Part shown: positions 13,470 through 21,897 of the stretch, piece after piece
Numbering within the stretch: position 1 is the first letter of the stretch
Layout of the letters: each line of letters begins with the position of its first letter
DNA from: a virus
DNA length: 64,000 nt
IMG/VR virus record: IMGVR_UViG_3300021963_000063
Coordinates: 1-64,000 of that record
Reading direction: 5' to 3' (one strand)
Notes under the pieces: model-generated
Database searches by the model: none
Seen by the model: only the letters and a program-made list of their open reading frames with translations
Told to the model about the DNA's origin: nothing
Made by a program: the position numbers and the translations under genes

Positions 13470-14135
13470 TTATTTATTATAAAGATAGTATAGTTTTTCA
13501 TCAACTGCAATAGACTTAATATGCTTAGGGACAATCCCAGTATGCACATGTATTGGGACTGATATATCTTCTAAATGCTGACAAAACATAAGATCTTCTC
13601 CTATAAAATTTGAATGATTATTTATGTCCTGTTCTTCTAGAAAGAAATGCTTATATCCAAATGCGTCTAACAACCTTTTGCCTACCGATCTATGCATTAA
13701 TAACATTCCAAATCCAGTAGCGTCTACTTCTACTATGTCTTTTTTATTTATATCTTCTATGCTAATTTTAGAATATACCTTTTTTATTTTATCTTTCATA
13801 AATGAGCATGGAGTAGGGGTATTATTTATTAATGTAAAATATAATCCACTTAAAACTGGAAACTTATCTTTATCTGCAAGCTTTATGATATTGTTTATAT
13901 CTTCTTGTGATGGATAAATATCTGAATCTATCCAAAGTATCCAGTCAGCATGGTCATAGTCGGAACTCATCCATATGTCAAAAACTTCTTGTCTTTGTGT
14001 TGCAATTTTTTTACCAGAAGATCTTAATATATCTATGATATTATCTGGCTTATTTGATAGTATAGAGAAAGCAAATTCTCCAGTTACCATACCAGTGTCA
14101 CACCAGGCAAGTACAATTTTTTCTTCTTTATTCAT
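13470..14135 (-). CDS. GT-A glycosyltransferase, 221 aa
   Basis: Start set at ATG 14135 (MNKEEK) with GGAAAT upstream; the longer frame uses a TTG without a ribosome site. The metal motif is WILWIDSDIYP, preceded by TQRQEVFD and followed by FPVLSGLYFT and VDATGFGMLLMHRSV, a layout common in phage-borne glycosyltransferases. Next to two unusual paralogous proteins and tail-fibre genes, so a role in decorating fibres is plausible. Confidence 0.75.
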   Translation of the reverse strand: MNKEEKIVLAWCDTGMVTGEFAFSILSNKPDNIIDILRSSGKKIATQRQEVFDIWMSSDYDHADWILWIDSDIYPSQEDINNIIKLADKDKFPVLSGLYFTLINNTPTPCSFMKDKIKKVYSKISIEDINKKDIVEVDATGFGMLLMHRSVGKRLLDAFGYKHFFLEEQDINNHSNFIGEDLMFCQHLEDISVPIHVHTGIVPKHIKSIAVDEKLYYLYNK

Positions 14136-14880
14136 TTTTATTTCCAAAAAAATTATTAAGAACTGTTAGTTTAGAATGATTTAAAATTTTATATTTCTTA
14201 CCCATTGAATTTTCTCCACGAGTATAGAATCCACTTACGCTATTTGGTTTTTTCTCTCCATATTCAGAATTTGATATAGATCTAGTATCATTATAGTGTT
14301 CAAACTCATGCTGTAATTCAGGGTACAAATTTATGTTTGATGACTTTAAATCAAAGCTTTCTATAAATCCTCTTTCAATTGGGAAAAAGGTATAAAGGGG
14401 TTCCCCTTTTATAAAACTAACTTTGCCTGGTTTTGGAAATTTAAAATTATATGTAAAGGTGTACGGGAGCCAATCTGTTTCAACTATTGCATCTAATGGT
14501 TGAACTCCTTCAATATAGGTATTTGCTGGAGACCTTACATACAAAGAAATATTTTCATTTGTTCTAATAATAAAATCCATATTAAATGTTAGGGTTCCAA
14601 ATCCAAAGTGCGATACCATTGGTGCACAATCAACACAGACGGACTCATCATAGCACTCAATTAGTATATCTTCTTGATTGTTACCACCATTCCAGTATGC
14701 GGTAAATGTAAATGGGCATATTACATCCCACCCATATGTGTTTGCTACATTAAGTGGCTTACATTTATATGAATTATTATCTTCTTGATCAAGTAATTCC
14801 TTTTTTATTCTGGAGGGAACAATTTCATACTTTGAATCATCAAATAAATTTATCTTTTCTATAAAATTTTTTGACATCAT
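14128..14880 (-). CDS. DUF6065-like protein, 250 aa
   Basis: Contains CKPLNVANTYGWDV, then a beta-rich centre and FIKGEPLYTFFPIERG. The overall pattern (Cys-x-Pro-Leu, small-residue turn, aromatic-rich strands, KGEP-type turn followed by PIER) is shared with the protein at 15386-16111, so the two look like diverged paralogs. I assign the DUF6065 name by resemblance only. Function unknown. Confidence 0.55.
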   Translation of the reverse strand: MMSKNFIEKINLFDDSKYEIVPSRIKKELLDQEDNNSYKCKPLNVANTYGWDVICPFTFTAYWNGGNNQEDILIECYDESVCVDCAPMVSHFGFGTLTFNMDFIIRTNENISLYVRSPANTYIEGVQPLDAIVETDWLPYTFTYNFKFPKPGKVSFIKGEPLYTFFPIERGFIESFDLKSSNINLYPELQHEFEHYNDTRSISNSEYGEKKPNSVSGFYTRGENSMGKKYKILNHSKLTVLNNFFGNKNE

Positions 14881-15395
14881 TTACCTTTGGGATCATAATC
14901 TATAGCATCATTCCATCTAACAGTCCATTCAAAATCTCCAAATCCATTATATCTTTGGAATTTTTTAAGAACAATAATAGCATCTATAACACCATCAATG
15001 TAATCTTTTGATTTTTTAACTCCTCGATATTCACCATCAACAGCTAATGTAAGTAGATCGTACATAACTTTATATATTGAATCAAAACTAAATAAAGAGT
15101 TTATAAATTCAGCAGATGCTGGTAAATCTAGGCTTGCATTTTTAAGTTCTTTTAATACAGATTCAGCAATGTCTATAAGCTCTGCACCGTCTCCATTCAT
15201 TGCTTTTTTAAAACAAGAATAAATAATAAATATTTTAAATTCATCTTCAGAAAGCTCTTCTCTAGCCAGGGAGTAGTCTATGTAATCAATATGTGAGGGA
15301 TAGCTATTATTGTGTTCATGATCAGCAACCATTTTAATATATTTATCGTATTCAAAATACTTTTCGTCATATGATCTTCCCAAAGTTAATCCCAC
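14877..15395 (-). CDS. hypothetical helical protein, 172 aa
   Basis: Alpha-helical acidic protein with no recognised motif, overlapping its neighbours by a few bases on both sides, between the two paralogous beta proteins. Conserved co-location could mean the three proteins form one functional unit. Function unknown. Confidence 0.6.
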   Translation of the reverse strand: MGLTLGRSYDEKYFEYDKYIKMVADHEHNNSYPSHIDYIDYSLAREELSEDEFKIFIIYSCFKKAMNGDGAELIDIAESVLKELKNASLDLPASAEFINSLFSFDSIYKVMYDLLTLAVDGEYRGVKKSKDYIDGVIDAIIVLKKFQRYNGFGDFEWTVRWNDAIDYDPKGK

Positions 15396-16111
15396 TTTTT
15401 TATTGTTCTAAAAAATGATTTATATCTATTTCCAATCTTTCCTTCTGCTGCAAGCCACTTTTTATTATTAATCTGAGTTAAGTCTTCAAATACCTCATGG
15501 CTCCATTCTTCTCTTTTAAATGGAATTATTTGCATAATTGGTGTACCCATTTCAAGAGTTCCTTCAAAATGTTCTTTAATAAAAAATGGAAAATTTACTT
15601 TAATAGGATGCTTATCAGTATCTACAATTGCTGGAATAATTTCAAATGGGAGATCATCTCTTAGTGCTGGTTGCATAAATAAACAAGAGTATCCTGGTGG
15701 GGTTTCAACAACCCAAGGTTGAATAAATTTAAATGCAGTTTTATGATATCCATCTGGAACTTTATACTCTTGATACTGAGTGGGTGCATGAGACTCAATA
15801 GGTCTAAGATGATTTGTGCTCCATTGAGATGTAATATTTCCATTATGATCGTTAGTAAAATGTATGTCAGCTGAAAGCTTAAAAATATATCCAGCAGTAA
15901 TTACATCAAAAATTGGCATACAAGCTTTAATAGTATGATTTGGATTACCATTATCTCCAATTGAAAATTGTCCTGGTGTTGTTAGCTTGTCCTGATTCTT
16001 ATACCATTCTGGTATTATTTTTTTTGCAGGTACAGGTGGCTCAAAAACATTAAAAACATTTTCATCTATTGATTTAAATTTTATTACTTGTTTGTTTGTT
16101 TTGTTAAACAT
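15386..16111 (-). CDS. paralog of the 250-aa DUF6065-like protein, 241 aa
   Basis: Shared text with the 14128-14880 protein: PAKKIIPEW near the start, KACMPIFDVITAGY, YSCLFMQPALRDD, and MGTPIMQIIPFKRE near the end. Proteins of this shape recur in aquatic phages next to tail genes. First gene after a good promoter and downstream of the collar genes. Function unknown; an oxygenase-like or sugar-binding beta fold is conceivable but unproven. Confidence 0.55.
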   Translation of the reverse strand: MFNKTNKQVIKFKSIDENVFNVFEPPVPAKKIIPEWYKNQDKLTTPGQFSIGDNGNPNHTIKACMPIFDVITAGYIFKLSADIHFTNDHNGNITSQWSTNHLRPIESHAPTQYQEYKVPDGYHKTAFKFIQPWVVETPPGYSCLFMQPALRDDLPFEIIPAIVDTDKHPIKVNFPFFIKEHFEGTLEMGTPIMQIIPFKREEWSHEVFEDLTQINNKKWLAAEGKIGNRYKSFFRTIKKWD

Positions 16112-16134
16112 TTCCTATTCTTTCTGTTAGAAGT

Positions 16135-16163
16135 ATTATATCATTAAGACTTAATAAAGTAAA
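16135..16163 (-). promoter_or_regulatory. promoter for the 16111-13470 gene group
   Basis: Minus-strand TTTACT (16163-16158), 17-bp spacer, TATAAT (16140-16135), preceded by TGA (extended -10). It overlaps the last codons of the collar gene at 16144. Confidence 0.5.
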
Positions 16164-16929
16164 GCATATTTATAAAGGAAGGATATACGGTTACAGAATT
16201 GCTGTTAAATGTTGGGGTAGTTGTTATTTCTGCACTAGAATGCGAATGAGATCCACCACTTACTTCACTAGAGGTAGCTGTATTTCCAGCATGTGAATGA
16301 TTTCCAGCATTTTGATTTTCCGATACTGTAGCATTCATATTAAATGTTCCATGTGAATGGCTAGGAGATGCTGCTGTTGGTCCAGATGCATCATTTTTTT
16401 GAACTACGGAACCGCCATTGCCAGCACTTGAAGCATTTCCTGCAGGATAATTATGATTATGAGCATTCATTGCAACAGCATTAGAGCTTGCAGAAAAATT
16501 ATGATAGTGATTCCACGCTGTAGCATTTGCTGTTAAGTTTGTAGCAACAGTATGTGTGTGTGTATGTCCAACTGTATTGGATACTGAAACATTTGATGCT
16601 GTTCCAGACAAAAAGTATTTTGTAGTATACATATTTGGCAAAACAAAATGTGTAGATCCTGCAACACCAGATCCATTTGTATTTACTCCAAATGGAAAAA
16701 CGGAACCATTTTGTGTAATTATGTTATAAAGATCTTGATATGTTGATATGCTCCATTGAGTACCGTTACAAGGAAGAAGACCAAGATTTATGTAGCTTTG
16801 TACTGAAGGAGCTGAGTATAAAGAAACAGGACCTGCCATAGGTACCAATGCTCCTGTTGGTATACCTGCATAAAGGTTTTGATATGTATCTAACACAATA
16901 TCTATTTTATCTGATTTAAAAGTTGACAT
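16144..16929 (-). CDS. tail-collar-domain protein 3 with His-rich tip, 261 aa
   Basis: A phage collar-type opening (PTGALVPMAGP...LPCNGTQWS...TYQDLYNII) is followed by FVLPNMYTTKYFLSG, as in the Tail Collar family, then a region dense in HxH pairs (HTHTHTV, HSHAGN, HSHSS) ending YPSFINMLYFIKS. In T4 gp12 such His pairs bind metal in a trimeric receptor-binding tip. The classical GWLLCNG is changed to GLLPCNG. Third of three tandem paralogs. Confidence 0.8.
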   Translation of the reverse strand: MSTFKSDKIDIVLDTYQNLYAGIPTGALVPMAGPVSLYSAPSVQSYINLGLLPCNGTQWSISTYQDLYNIITQNGSVFPFGVNTNGSGVAGSTHFVLPNMYTTKYFLSGTASNVSVSNTVGHTHTHTVATNLTANATAWNHYHNFSASSNAVAMNAHNHNYPAGNASSAGNGGSVVQKNDASGPTAASPSHSHGTFNMNATVSENQNAGNHSHAGNTATSSEVSGGSHSHSSAEITTTPTFNSNSVTVYPSFINMLYFIKS

Positions 16930-16932
16930 AAT

Positions 16933-17649
16933 TTAAAACTTTATAATAAAGTATGCTCTCACCGCCCCTGGAGTATATGTGCTTGATGTAAAGCTAAAAG
17001 TATTGCTTCCTATGGTATGTGCTGCTGCTGTGCCACTAGCATTGAAAGATGCTGCTATATTCATAACATTATGGTTATGATTATAATCTACTGATGTGCA
17101 AGCTGTTGATCCACCACCTGCGTTATGGGGGTGCCCTACCCAGGCAGCTTGGGGTGAGGTATTTGCTGGACCTGGATTAATTGCTCTATTTGCAAATGAG
17201 TTTGCGTTTGATCCTGGAGTTGTTCCACCATTAACACTATTAGCATTAGTATCATGATTGTGTGTTGCTGCTGCCACATCAATTCCAGTAGTTCCTCCTG
17301 TGTGTGTATGGGTTATTGCATGATCAGTAGAAGTGGCAACATGAGACATATTTCCGTTATGTGTATGATTTGTTGGGTAATTTGTTACATTATCAATATT
17401 GCTTGATGCTGGATAACGATCATTCATGCTTGGCAACAAAAAGGTGCCAGATCCAGATCCATATGTGGTTCCAATAACATCAAATAAATCTTTATAGGTT
17501 CCAGTGGTGGATAGGGCTTGACCATTACATAGGAGCCACCCACTTGGAATAGATGAACTAAAGAATGGAACAATTGAACCTATAGGAAAATTTTGTATTT
17601 TATCATTTTTATCAACAACATTGTCAGCAGATAATTTAAAGTCAACCAT
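16933..17649 (-). CDS. tail-collar-domain protein 2 with His-rich tip, 238 aa
   Basis: FPIGSIVPFFSSSIPSGWLL then CNG, SGTFLLPSMNDRYPASS, then His pairs (NHTHNG, HTHTGG, HNHDT, YNHNHN) and a final beta segment VRAYFIIKF. This is the Tail Collar architecture: a conserved N-terminal docking domain and a variable His-rich metal-binding end. Start and stop overlap or abut the other collar genes, showing recent tandem duplication. Confidence 0.8.
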   Translation of the reverse strand: MVDFKLSADNVVDKNDKIQNFPIGSIVPFFSSSIPSGWLLCNGQALSTTGTYKDLFDVIGTTYGSGSGTFLLPSMNDRYPASSNIDNVTNYPTNHTHNGNMSHVATSTDHAITHTHTGGTTGIDVAAATHNHDTNANSVNGGTTPGSNANSFANRAINPGPANTSPQAAWVGHPHNAGGGSTACTSVDYNHNHNVMNIAASFNASGTAAAHTIGSNTFSFTSSTYTPGAVRAYFIIKF

Positions 17650-18374
17650 TAGTTATCTGCCTTAATTATATAGTTAACAAAGATTGTTGGTATTGAGTTA
17701 GATGGAGTACCTATAGTACTTGAAGAGCTTGCAACATGGGTATGAGTAGAAGCAGCCCCCTGTGTAATTCCAGAAGCTGCCCTAGTAATCGTGTGGGCAT
17801 GATTATCATTTGTTGCCCCAGAGGTTCCTGCTACACTGAGTGAGTGCGTATGTGTTCTTAAATGAACATTTGCTTGATTTCCAGTGACATAGTTAACAAA
17901 GGTTGAAGCAAGATAATCAATATTAGCAGAAATAGTATTTGGGTGAGTATGGTTTGTTGCAGAAGCTCCAGATCCTACTGTTCCAGATGCCGATTCATGT
18001 GCAGCCATTGCCACGCTACTTACTGTTGGTGTTCCATATGAGGCAGTATGAGTATGTGTATTGTTTCCAAAAACACTAGAAATAAGTCCTGATGTAGTTG
18101 TTCCAACAACATATCTAGTTGTTAAATTTGGCAATGTTGTAGTTCCTAGAACTGCTGCAAGTCTAGGATAAACTGTATTTAAAAAAGTATTTCCATTGCA
18201 TAATAGCCACCCTTCTGGTGCTGTTGATGTTATTACACCAGATGCAGAACTCTGAGTAACTGGACCTAAAAATGGTAATACCATTCCTATCTGAGCAAAT
18301 GAATTTAAAACTTCTCTGGTTTGTGAATCAATTCCAGAAAGTGTTACACCCTCTTTGATTGTTAAATTAGCCAT
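17649..18374 (-). CDS. tail-collar-domain protein 1 with His-rich tip, 241 aa
   Basis: QIGMVLPFLGP, then APEGWLLCNG, YPRLAAVLGTTTLPNLTTRYVVG, then HTHTAS, NHTHPN, HTHSLS and HTHVAS pairs, ending IFVNYIIKAD. Most canonical member of the tandem trio. It starts by one-base overlap with the upstream small fibre gene. Probable receptor-binding or short-fibre subunit. Confidence 0.8.
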   Translation of the reverse strand: MANLTIKEGVTLSGIDSQTREVLNSFAQIGMVLPFLGPVTQSSASGVITSTAPEGWLLCNGNTFLNTVYPRLAAVLGTTTLPNLTTRYVVGTTTSGLISSVFGNNTHTHTASYGTPTVSSVAMAAHESASGTVGSGASATNHTHPNTISANIDYLASTFVNYVTGNQANVHLRTHTHSLSVAGTSGATNDNHAHTITRAASGITQGAASTHTHVASSSSTIGTPSNSIPTIFVNYIIKADN

Positions 18375-18940
18375 TAGATCTCCAACAATGTTCTAGCTAA
18401 TGTTATTGTTGCATTTAATGGAGCATTAACAGATAGTCTGGGTGCTGAGGCACTACCTCCTGCTGCCACGGTAACAGATGGAGCAGTTCCTATTGTTAAA
18501 ATTCCATACTCTGTAATTTTTACAGCATTTGTTCCATCACAAATTAATAATACTTTTGATACATATCTTCCTGTTGCGGTTTTAACTGCAACTGCATATT
18601 CTGCTCCTACATTAACCGTTTCATCAATAGCAGTGTCAATATTTTGTGCAGAGCCAGTTCCAGTAGCATTAAATACTAATGTAGGAAGATCTGACCATGA
18701 TGCAGTAGAACCATCTGTAGTGAGGTATTTTCCAGAATTTCCTGATTGAGAAGGTAGGGCATCTAATGTTGCCCATTCAACTCCATTACCTTGAGAGTTT
18801 ATGGCAATTACTTGATTAGGATCACCGAGTTGACCGTCTAATAAAATTCCATCCAAGATATCTATATCATTAGTAGCCAGCAAAGACTCTACTGTCAAAG
18901 GTTCAGTAGTATAGATGTGGTTTAGTTTATTTAACCCCAT
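18374..18940 (-). CDS. small tail-fibre-associated protein, 188 aa
   Basis: N-terminal LNKLNHIYTTEPLTVES and QVIAINSQGNGVEW followed by GKYLTTDGSTASW are typical shaft motifs of phage fibres; the C-terminal half is beta-rich. It directly precedes the collar genes. Likely an adaptor between the large structural proteins and the collar-domain tips. Confidence 0.65.
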   Translation of the reverse strand: MGLNKLNHIYTTEPLTVESLLATNDIDILDGILLDGQLGDPNQVIAINSQGNGVEWATLDALPSQSGNSGKYLTTDGSTASWSDLPTLVFNATGTGSAQNIDTAIDETVNVGAEYAVAVKTATGRYVSKVLLICDGTNAVKITEYGILTIGTAPSVTVAAGGSASAPRLSVNAPLNATITLARTLLEI

Positions 18941-18953
18941 TTATTACGCCTCC

Positions 18954-21893
18954 TTAAGCTTGTGCTTCCGTCCATGATAGTCTGGCATTTACAGATGAAC
19001 TTGAAACATTACTACCGCTAAGGTTTCTAACAGTAACAGTAACAACATCTGGTCCATCTGGGAATACGTTAGTTTCTGATATTGGAGAAGTATTAACTAA
19101 TCCACCACCCATAATGCTGTTTCCAAGATCTCTAACTAGCTGCAAGTCTTGCTGTATAACAGAAGCTTCGTTTGTTACAGTACTTACAAAGAATGAGAAA
19201 ATTGGTTCTCCACCCGTAAATGTTGTACTTGCAGCATGGTAACAAATTTGAGACAAACTAGATCCACCAACATTTGTCCAATTATTATTTGTTACTGTAT
19301 TTACTCTACCATTAAGCATTAGCTCAACAAGATATACACCAGGGCTGTTTGTTGTTGATGCTGTTGATTGAGCAAGAATATCCATCTGTCTTAAAGTTAA
19401 CTGCATTCTATTAATAAGTTCTCTTTCTCCAAATAGACCAACAACTCCGTTATCTACGGATGGAGCAAGTCTTAAACTTAGCAAAGCATATCTATTTGCA
19501 GGTTGTCTTGGAACAGCTAATGTTGTTACCATACCACCCTGGAAAATGAATGACTTGTCATCATCATATCTACCATCCATAATGATAGAGGATCCCCAGT
19601 GACTAGTTCCTGTTGCATACTGTCTTGTGTATAGTTCAACCTTTACTGGTGCTGTAGCAGAATATGTAAATGACTGAGCAGTTCCATTTCCACCGCCAGT
19701 TGCACCTGACACAGGATTCACTACCACATTTGTAAGTGCTCTTGTAAGACCTGTAAATGTTGTAGCAGTTTTTCCTGTATAAGATACATACTCAATTTCT
19801 TGTGTTGTATTTCCAGCCTTTGTAACAACAAGTGTTCCAGAAGTTGGGAACCCTACAGTTGAGTCAACACTCATTGAGGTTGCAACATTAGAAAGAGTTG
19901 CAGAAAGTTTTGTAATTGCAGGATCAGAAGATGCTTCATAACGTGCAGGTAAGTTACCAGTTCTCATATATGCTTCGGTTTTAACATTTGCATGTGTCAT
20001 TCTATGACAATAAATTACTTCTCCACGCTCATCCTTAAATCCAAATCTAATTGCACCTGCACCATACCAGGCATAGTCAATATAGAACATTTGCATTTTA
20101 GAAAGATTTAAAGTTACTCCAGATGGACCATTGCCGTCCATTGTGTCAATATTCCAGTCCTCTTGATTTACCTTGTAATCCACTACCTTGCTAACAATTC
20201 CACCAGAGGTGATGCTTTGTCCACGGTACTCTGGGAATACATATAGCTCAGTGTTACTTGTAATTGACTGAACAACATATGTTGCTCCACGAATAACAAT
20301 CTTATCACCTGGATTAAGTTGTTCTGCAAATCTTGTGTCTGTTCCTGTAATAGTTGGAGATCCGTTTGTTGCAGAAACAATTCCTGAAATTTGATCTGTA
20401 CTTGAACGTCTTACAGCCCATAGATCTTGACCATCAAACTCAAAGAAGAAGCCATTCTGTTCATCAAACATACCAATTCTTGTTTGACCACCAAACCAAG
20501 CGGTTGGGGCAACTTCAATTGGGAATCCAGTTGCAGGTGTTGCAGATGGAACAGATCCTGCTGTATATGTAAATTCTTTAGAACTTGTAATTCCAGTTAC
20601 GGTGAATGTTCCATTGTATGCTGTCTGGTCTGCACCAGATACTGTTACCTGAGCTCCAATGCCTAGGAAGTGTTCGTATCTTGTTTTTACAGTTACTGTA
20701 GTTGAAGAAGATGTAATTAAATCTACTGCCATAACAGGCTTTAGCATAGATCCAGTAGAGAACTGGATACCTTTACCTGACTGATAACGGAAATATCTAC
20801 GAGTTTGACGAACAATCTTTGCACCAGGTGCTGAGGATCCAGTTGTAAACCTTACTCCACCATCAAATGGACGGTGAATTGAAAGCGTTCCTGGTCTTCC
20901 TGTAAGAGAGTTAGCTGCTGCAGTAATTGCACCGACTGGAGCAGTTACTACATCAAAAGTGAAAGTATTTGTTGTTGGAGTTGTTTTAACTTCCCATGCA
21001 CCATTTGGTGGATTAGAAGTTGCTGCAGTTGTTCCAGATACATAGATTAGATCTCCACAGCCTAATCCATGTGCATTTGTTGTTGTGCAGGTTACTGTAA
21101 TACCAGAGTTTGTAAATGCTGCACCTGAAGATACAGATACAGGAATAATAGAACCTGAATAGTTAAATGCTTTATAGGCAAAAGTTTTTGTAGTATCAAG
21201 GATTGATCCGTTTGTAACATTTGCTCTTGCAATATAGGTAAATGTATCGTTTGATACGGTTGTTGTTGTTACAGATGCTACTAAATACCATCCATCAGCA
21301 TTTACATCTAATGTATCTTGAATAAAGAACTTATCCCCAACAGCAAGTCCATGTGCAATATTAGTAACAACTGTTACTACTCTTGTTGATCCCGTTCCTG
21401 CAACGGATACAAAGTTTCTTGTTCCGCCTGAAGGCTGTGCAACTGGTGTTTGAATGTCATAATAGCAACTTGGCTTATTATTTGTTAGTGATAGAACTTC
21501 CCATTTTGTAGGCTGAGTTCCATACTCAAAGTCTGTGTCAATAAGAGATTGTGGTAAAGATACACGCATTTTGCCAACAGGGTCCATGAATGACTCATCT
21601 GGTTGGAAACTTTCTGCATATTCGTCTACAGTAATTTGAAGCTTATCTGTAGAGTCCATTGAAGATGTATTATAGTTAAGTACAACTGTAGTTGTAGCTA
21701 CGTTGTCAGAATCAATCTGTGCTGTATAGGATGTCGCTTTTAGGCTAGGGTCAGAGAAGTTATAGATAACTTGGTTATCTGTTACATTTGTAATAAGGAT
21801 CAAACGCTCCCTTGGAATGTGATCTGGAATTACTACTGTTCGTGTAGATGGGTCAAATGTATAACCTGTCTCAAATAAAATTTTTCTAGCCAT
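18954..21893 (-). CDS. large virion structural protein (baseplate or fibre), 979 aa
   Basis: Begins MARKILFETGYTFDPSTRTV, an opening seen in large tail-associated proteins of T4-like and other aquatic phages. Repeated beta modules contain TNAHGLGCGDLIYVSG, IAHGLAVGDKFFIQD and YEHFLGIGAQVTVSG, three copies of a HG-or-HFLG-(x)GD-type module; the C-terminal half has REVIYCHRMTHANVKTEAYM and a jelly-roll-like end. ATG 21893 has AGGAG upstream. Probably displays or links the fibres encoded on either side. Confidence 0.7.
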   Translation of the reverse strand: MARKILFETGYTFDPSTRTVVIPDHIPRERLILITNVTDNQVIYNFSDPSLKATSYTAQIDSDNVATTTVVLNYNTSSMDSTDKLQITVDEYAESFQPDESFMDPVGKMRVSLPQSLIDTDFEYGTQPTKWEVLSLTNNKPSCYYDIQTPVAQPSGGTRNFVSVAGTGSTRVVTVVTNIAHGLAVGDKFFIQDTLDVNADGWYLVASVTTTTVSNDTFTYIARANVTNGSILDTTKTFAYKAFNYSGSIIPVSVSSGAAFTNSGITVTCTTTNAHGLGCGDLIYVSGTTAATSNPPNGAWEVKTTPTTNTFTFDVVTAPVGAITAAANSLTGRPGTLSIHRPFDGGVRFTTGSSAPGAKIVRQTRRYFRYQSGKGIQFSTGSMLKPVMAVDLITSSSTTVTVKTRYEHFLGIGAQVTVSGADQTAYNGTFTVTGITSSKEFTYTAGSVPSATPATGFPIEVAPTAWFGGQTRIGMFDEQNGFFFEFDGQDLWAVRRSSTDQISGIVSATNGSPTITGTDTRFAEQLNPGDKIVIRGATYVVQSITSNTELYVFPEYRGQSITSGGIVSKVVDYKVNQEDWNIDTMDGNGPSGVTLNLSKMQMFYIDYAWYGAGAIRFGFKDERGEVIYCHRMTHANVKTEAYMRTGNLPARYEASSDPAITKLSATLSNVATSMSVDSTVGFPTSGTLVVTKAGNTTQEIEYVSYTGKTATTFTGLTRALTNVVVNPVSGATGGGNGTAQSFTYSATAPVKVELYTRQYATGTSHWGSSIIMDGRYDDDKSFIFQGGMVTTLAVPRQPANRYALLSLRLAPSVDNGVVGLFGERELINRMQLTLRQMDILAQSTASTTNSPGVYLVELMLNGRVNTVTNNNWTNVGGSSLSQICYHAASTTFTGGEPIFSFFVSTVTNEASVIQQDLQLVRDLGNSIMGGGLVNTSPISETNVFPDGPDVVTVTVRNLSGSNVSSSSVNARLSWTEAQA

Positions 21894-21897
21894 GTTT

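Noticed and set aside
13624-13917. Plus-strand 97-aa open frame inside a glycosyltransferase
   Set aside because: Antisense to a well supported gene, no ribosome site or motif.
16144-18374. Possible diversity-generating retroelement target at the collar-domain genes
   Set aside because: No reverse transcriptase or template/variable repeat pair was seen in the window.
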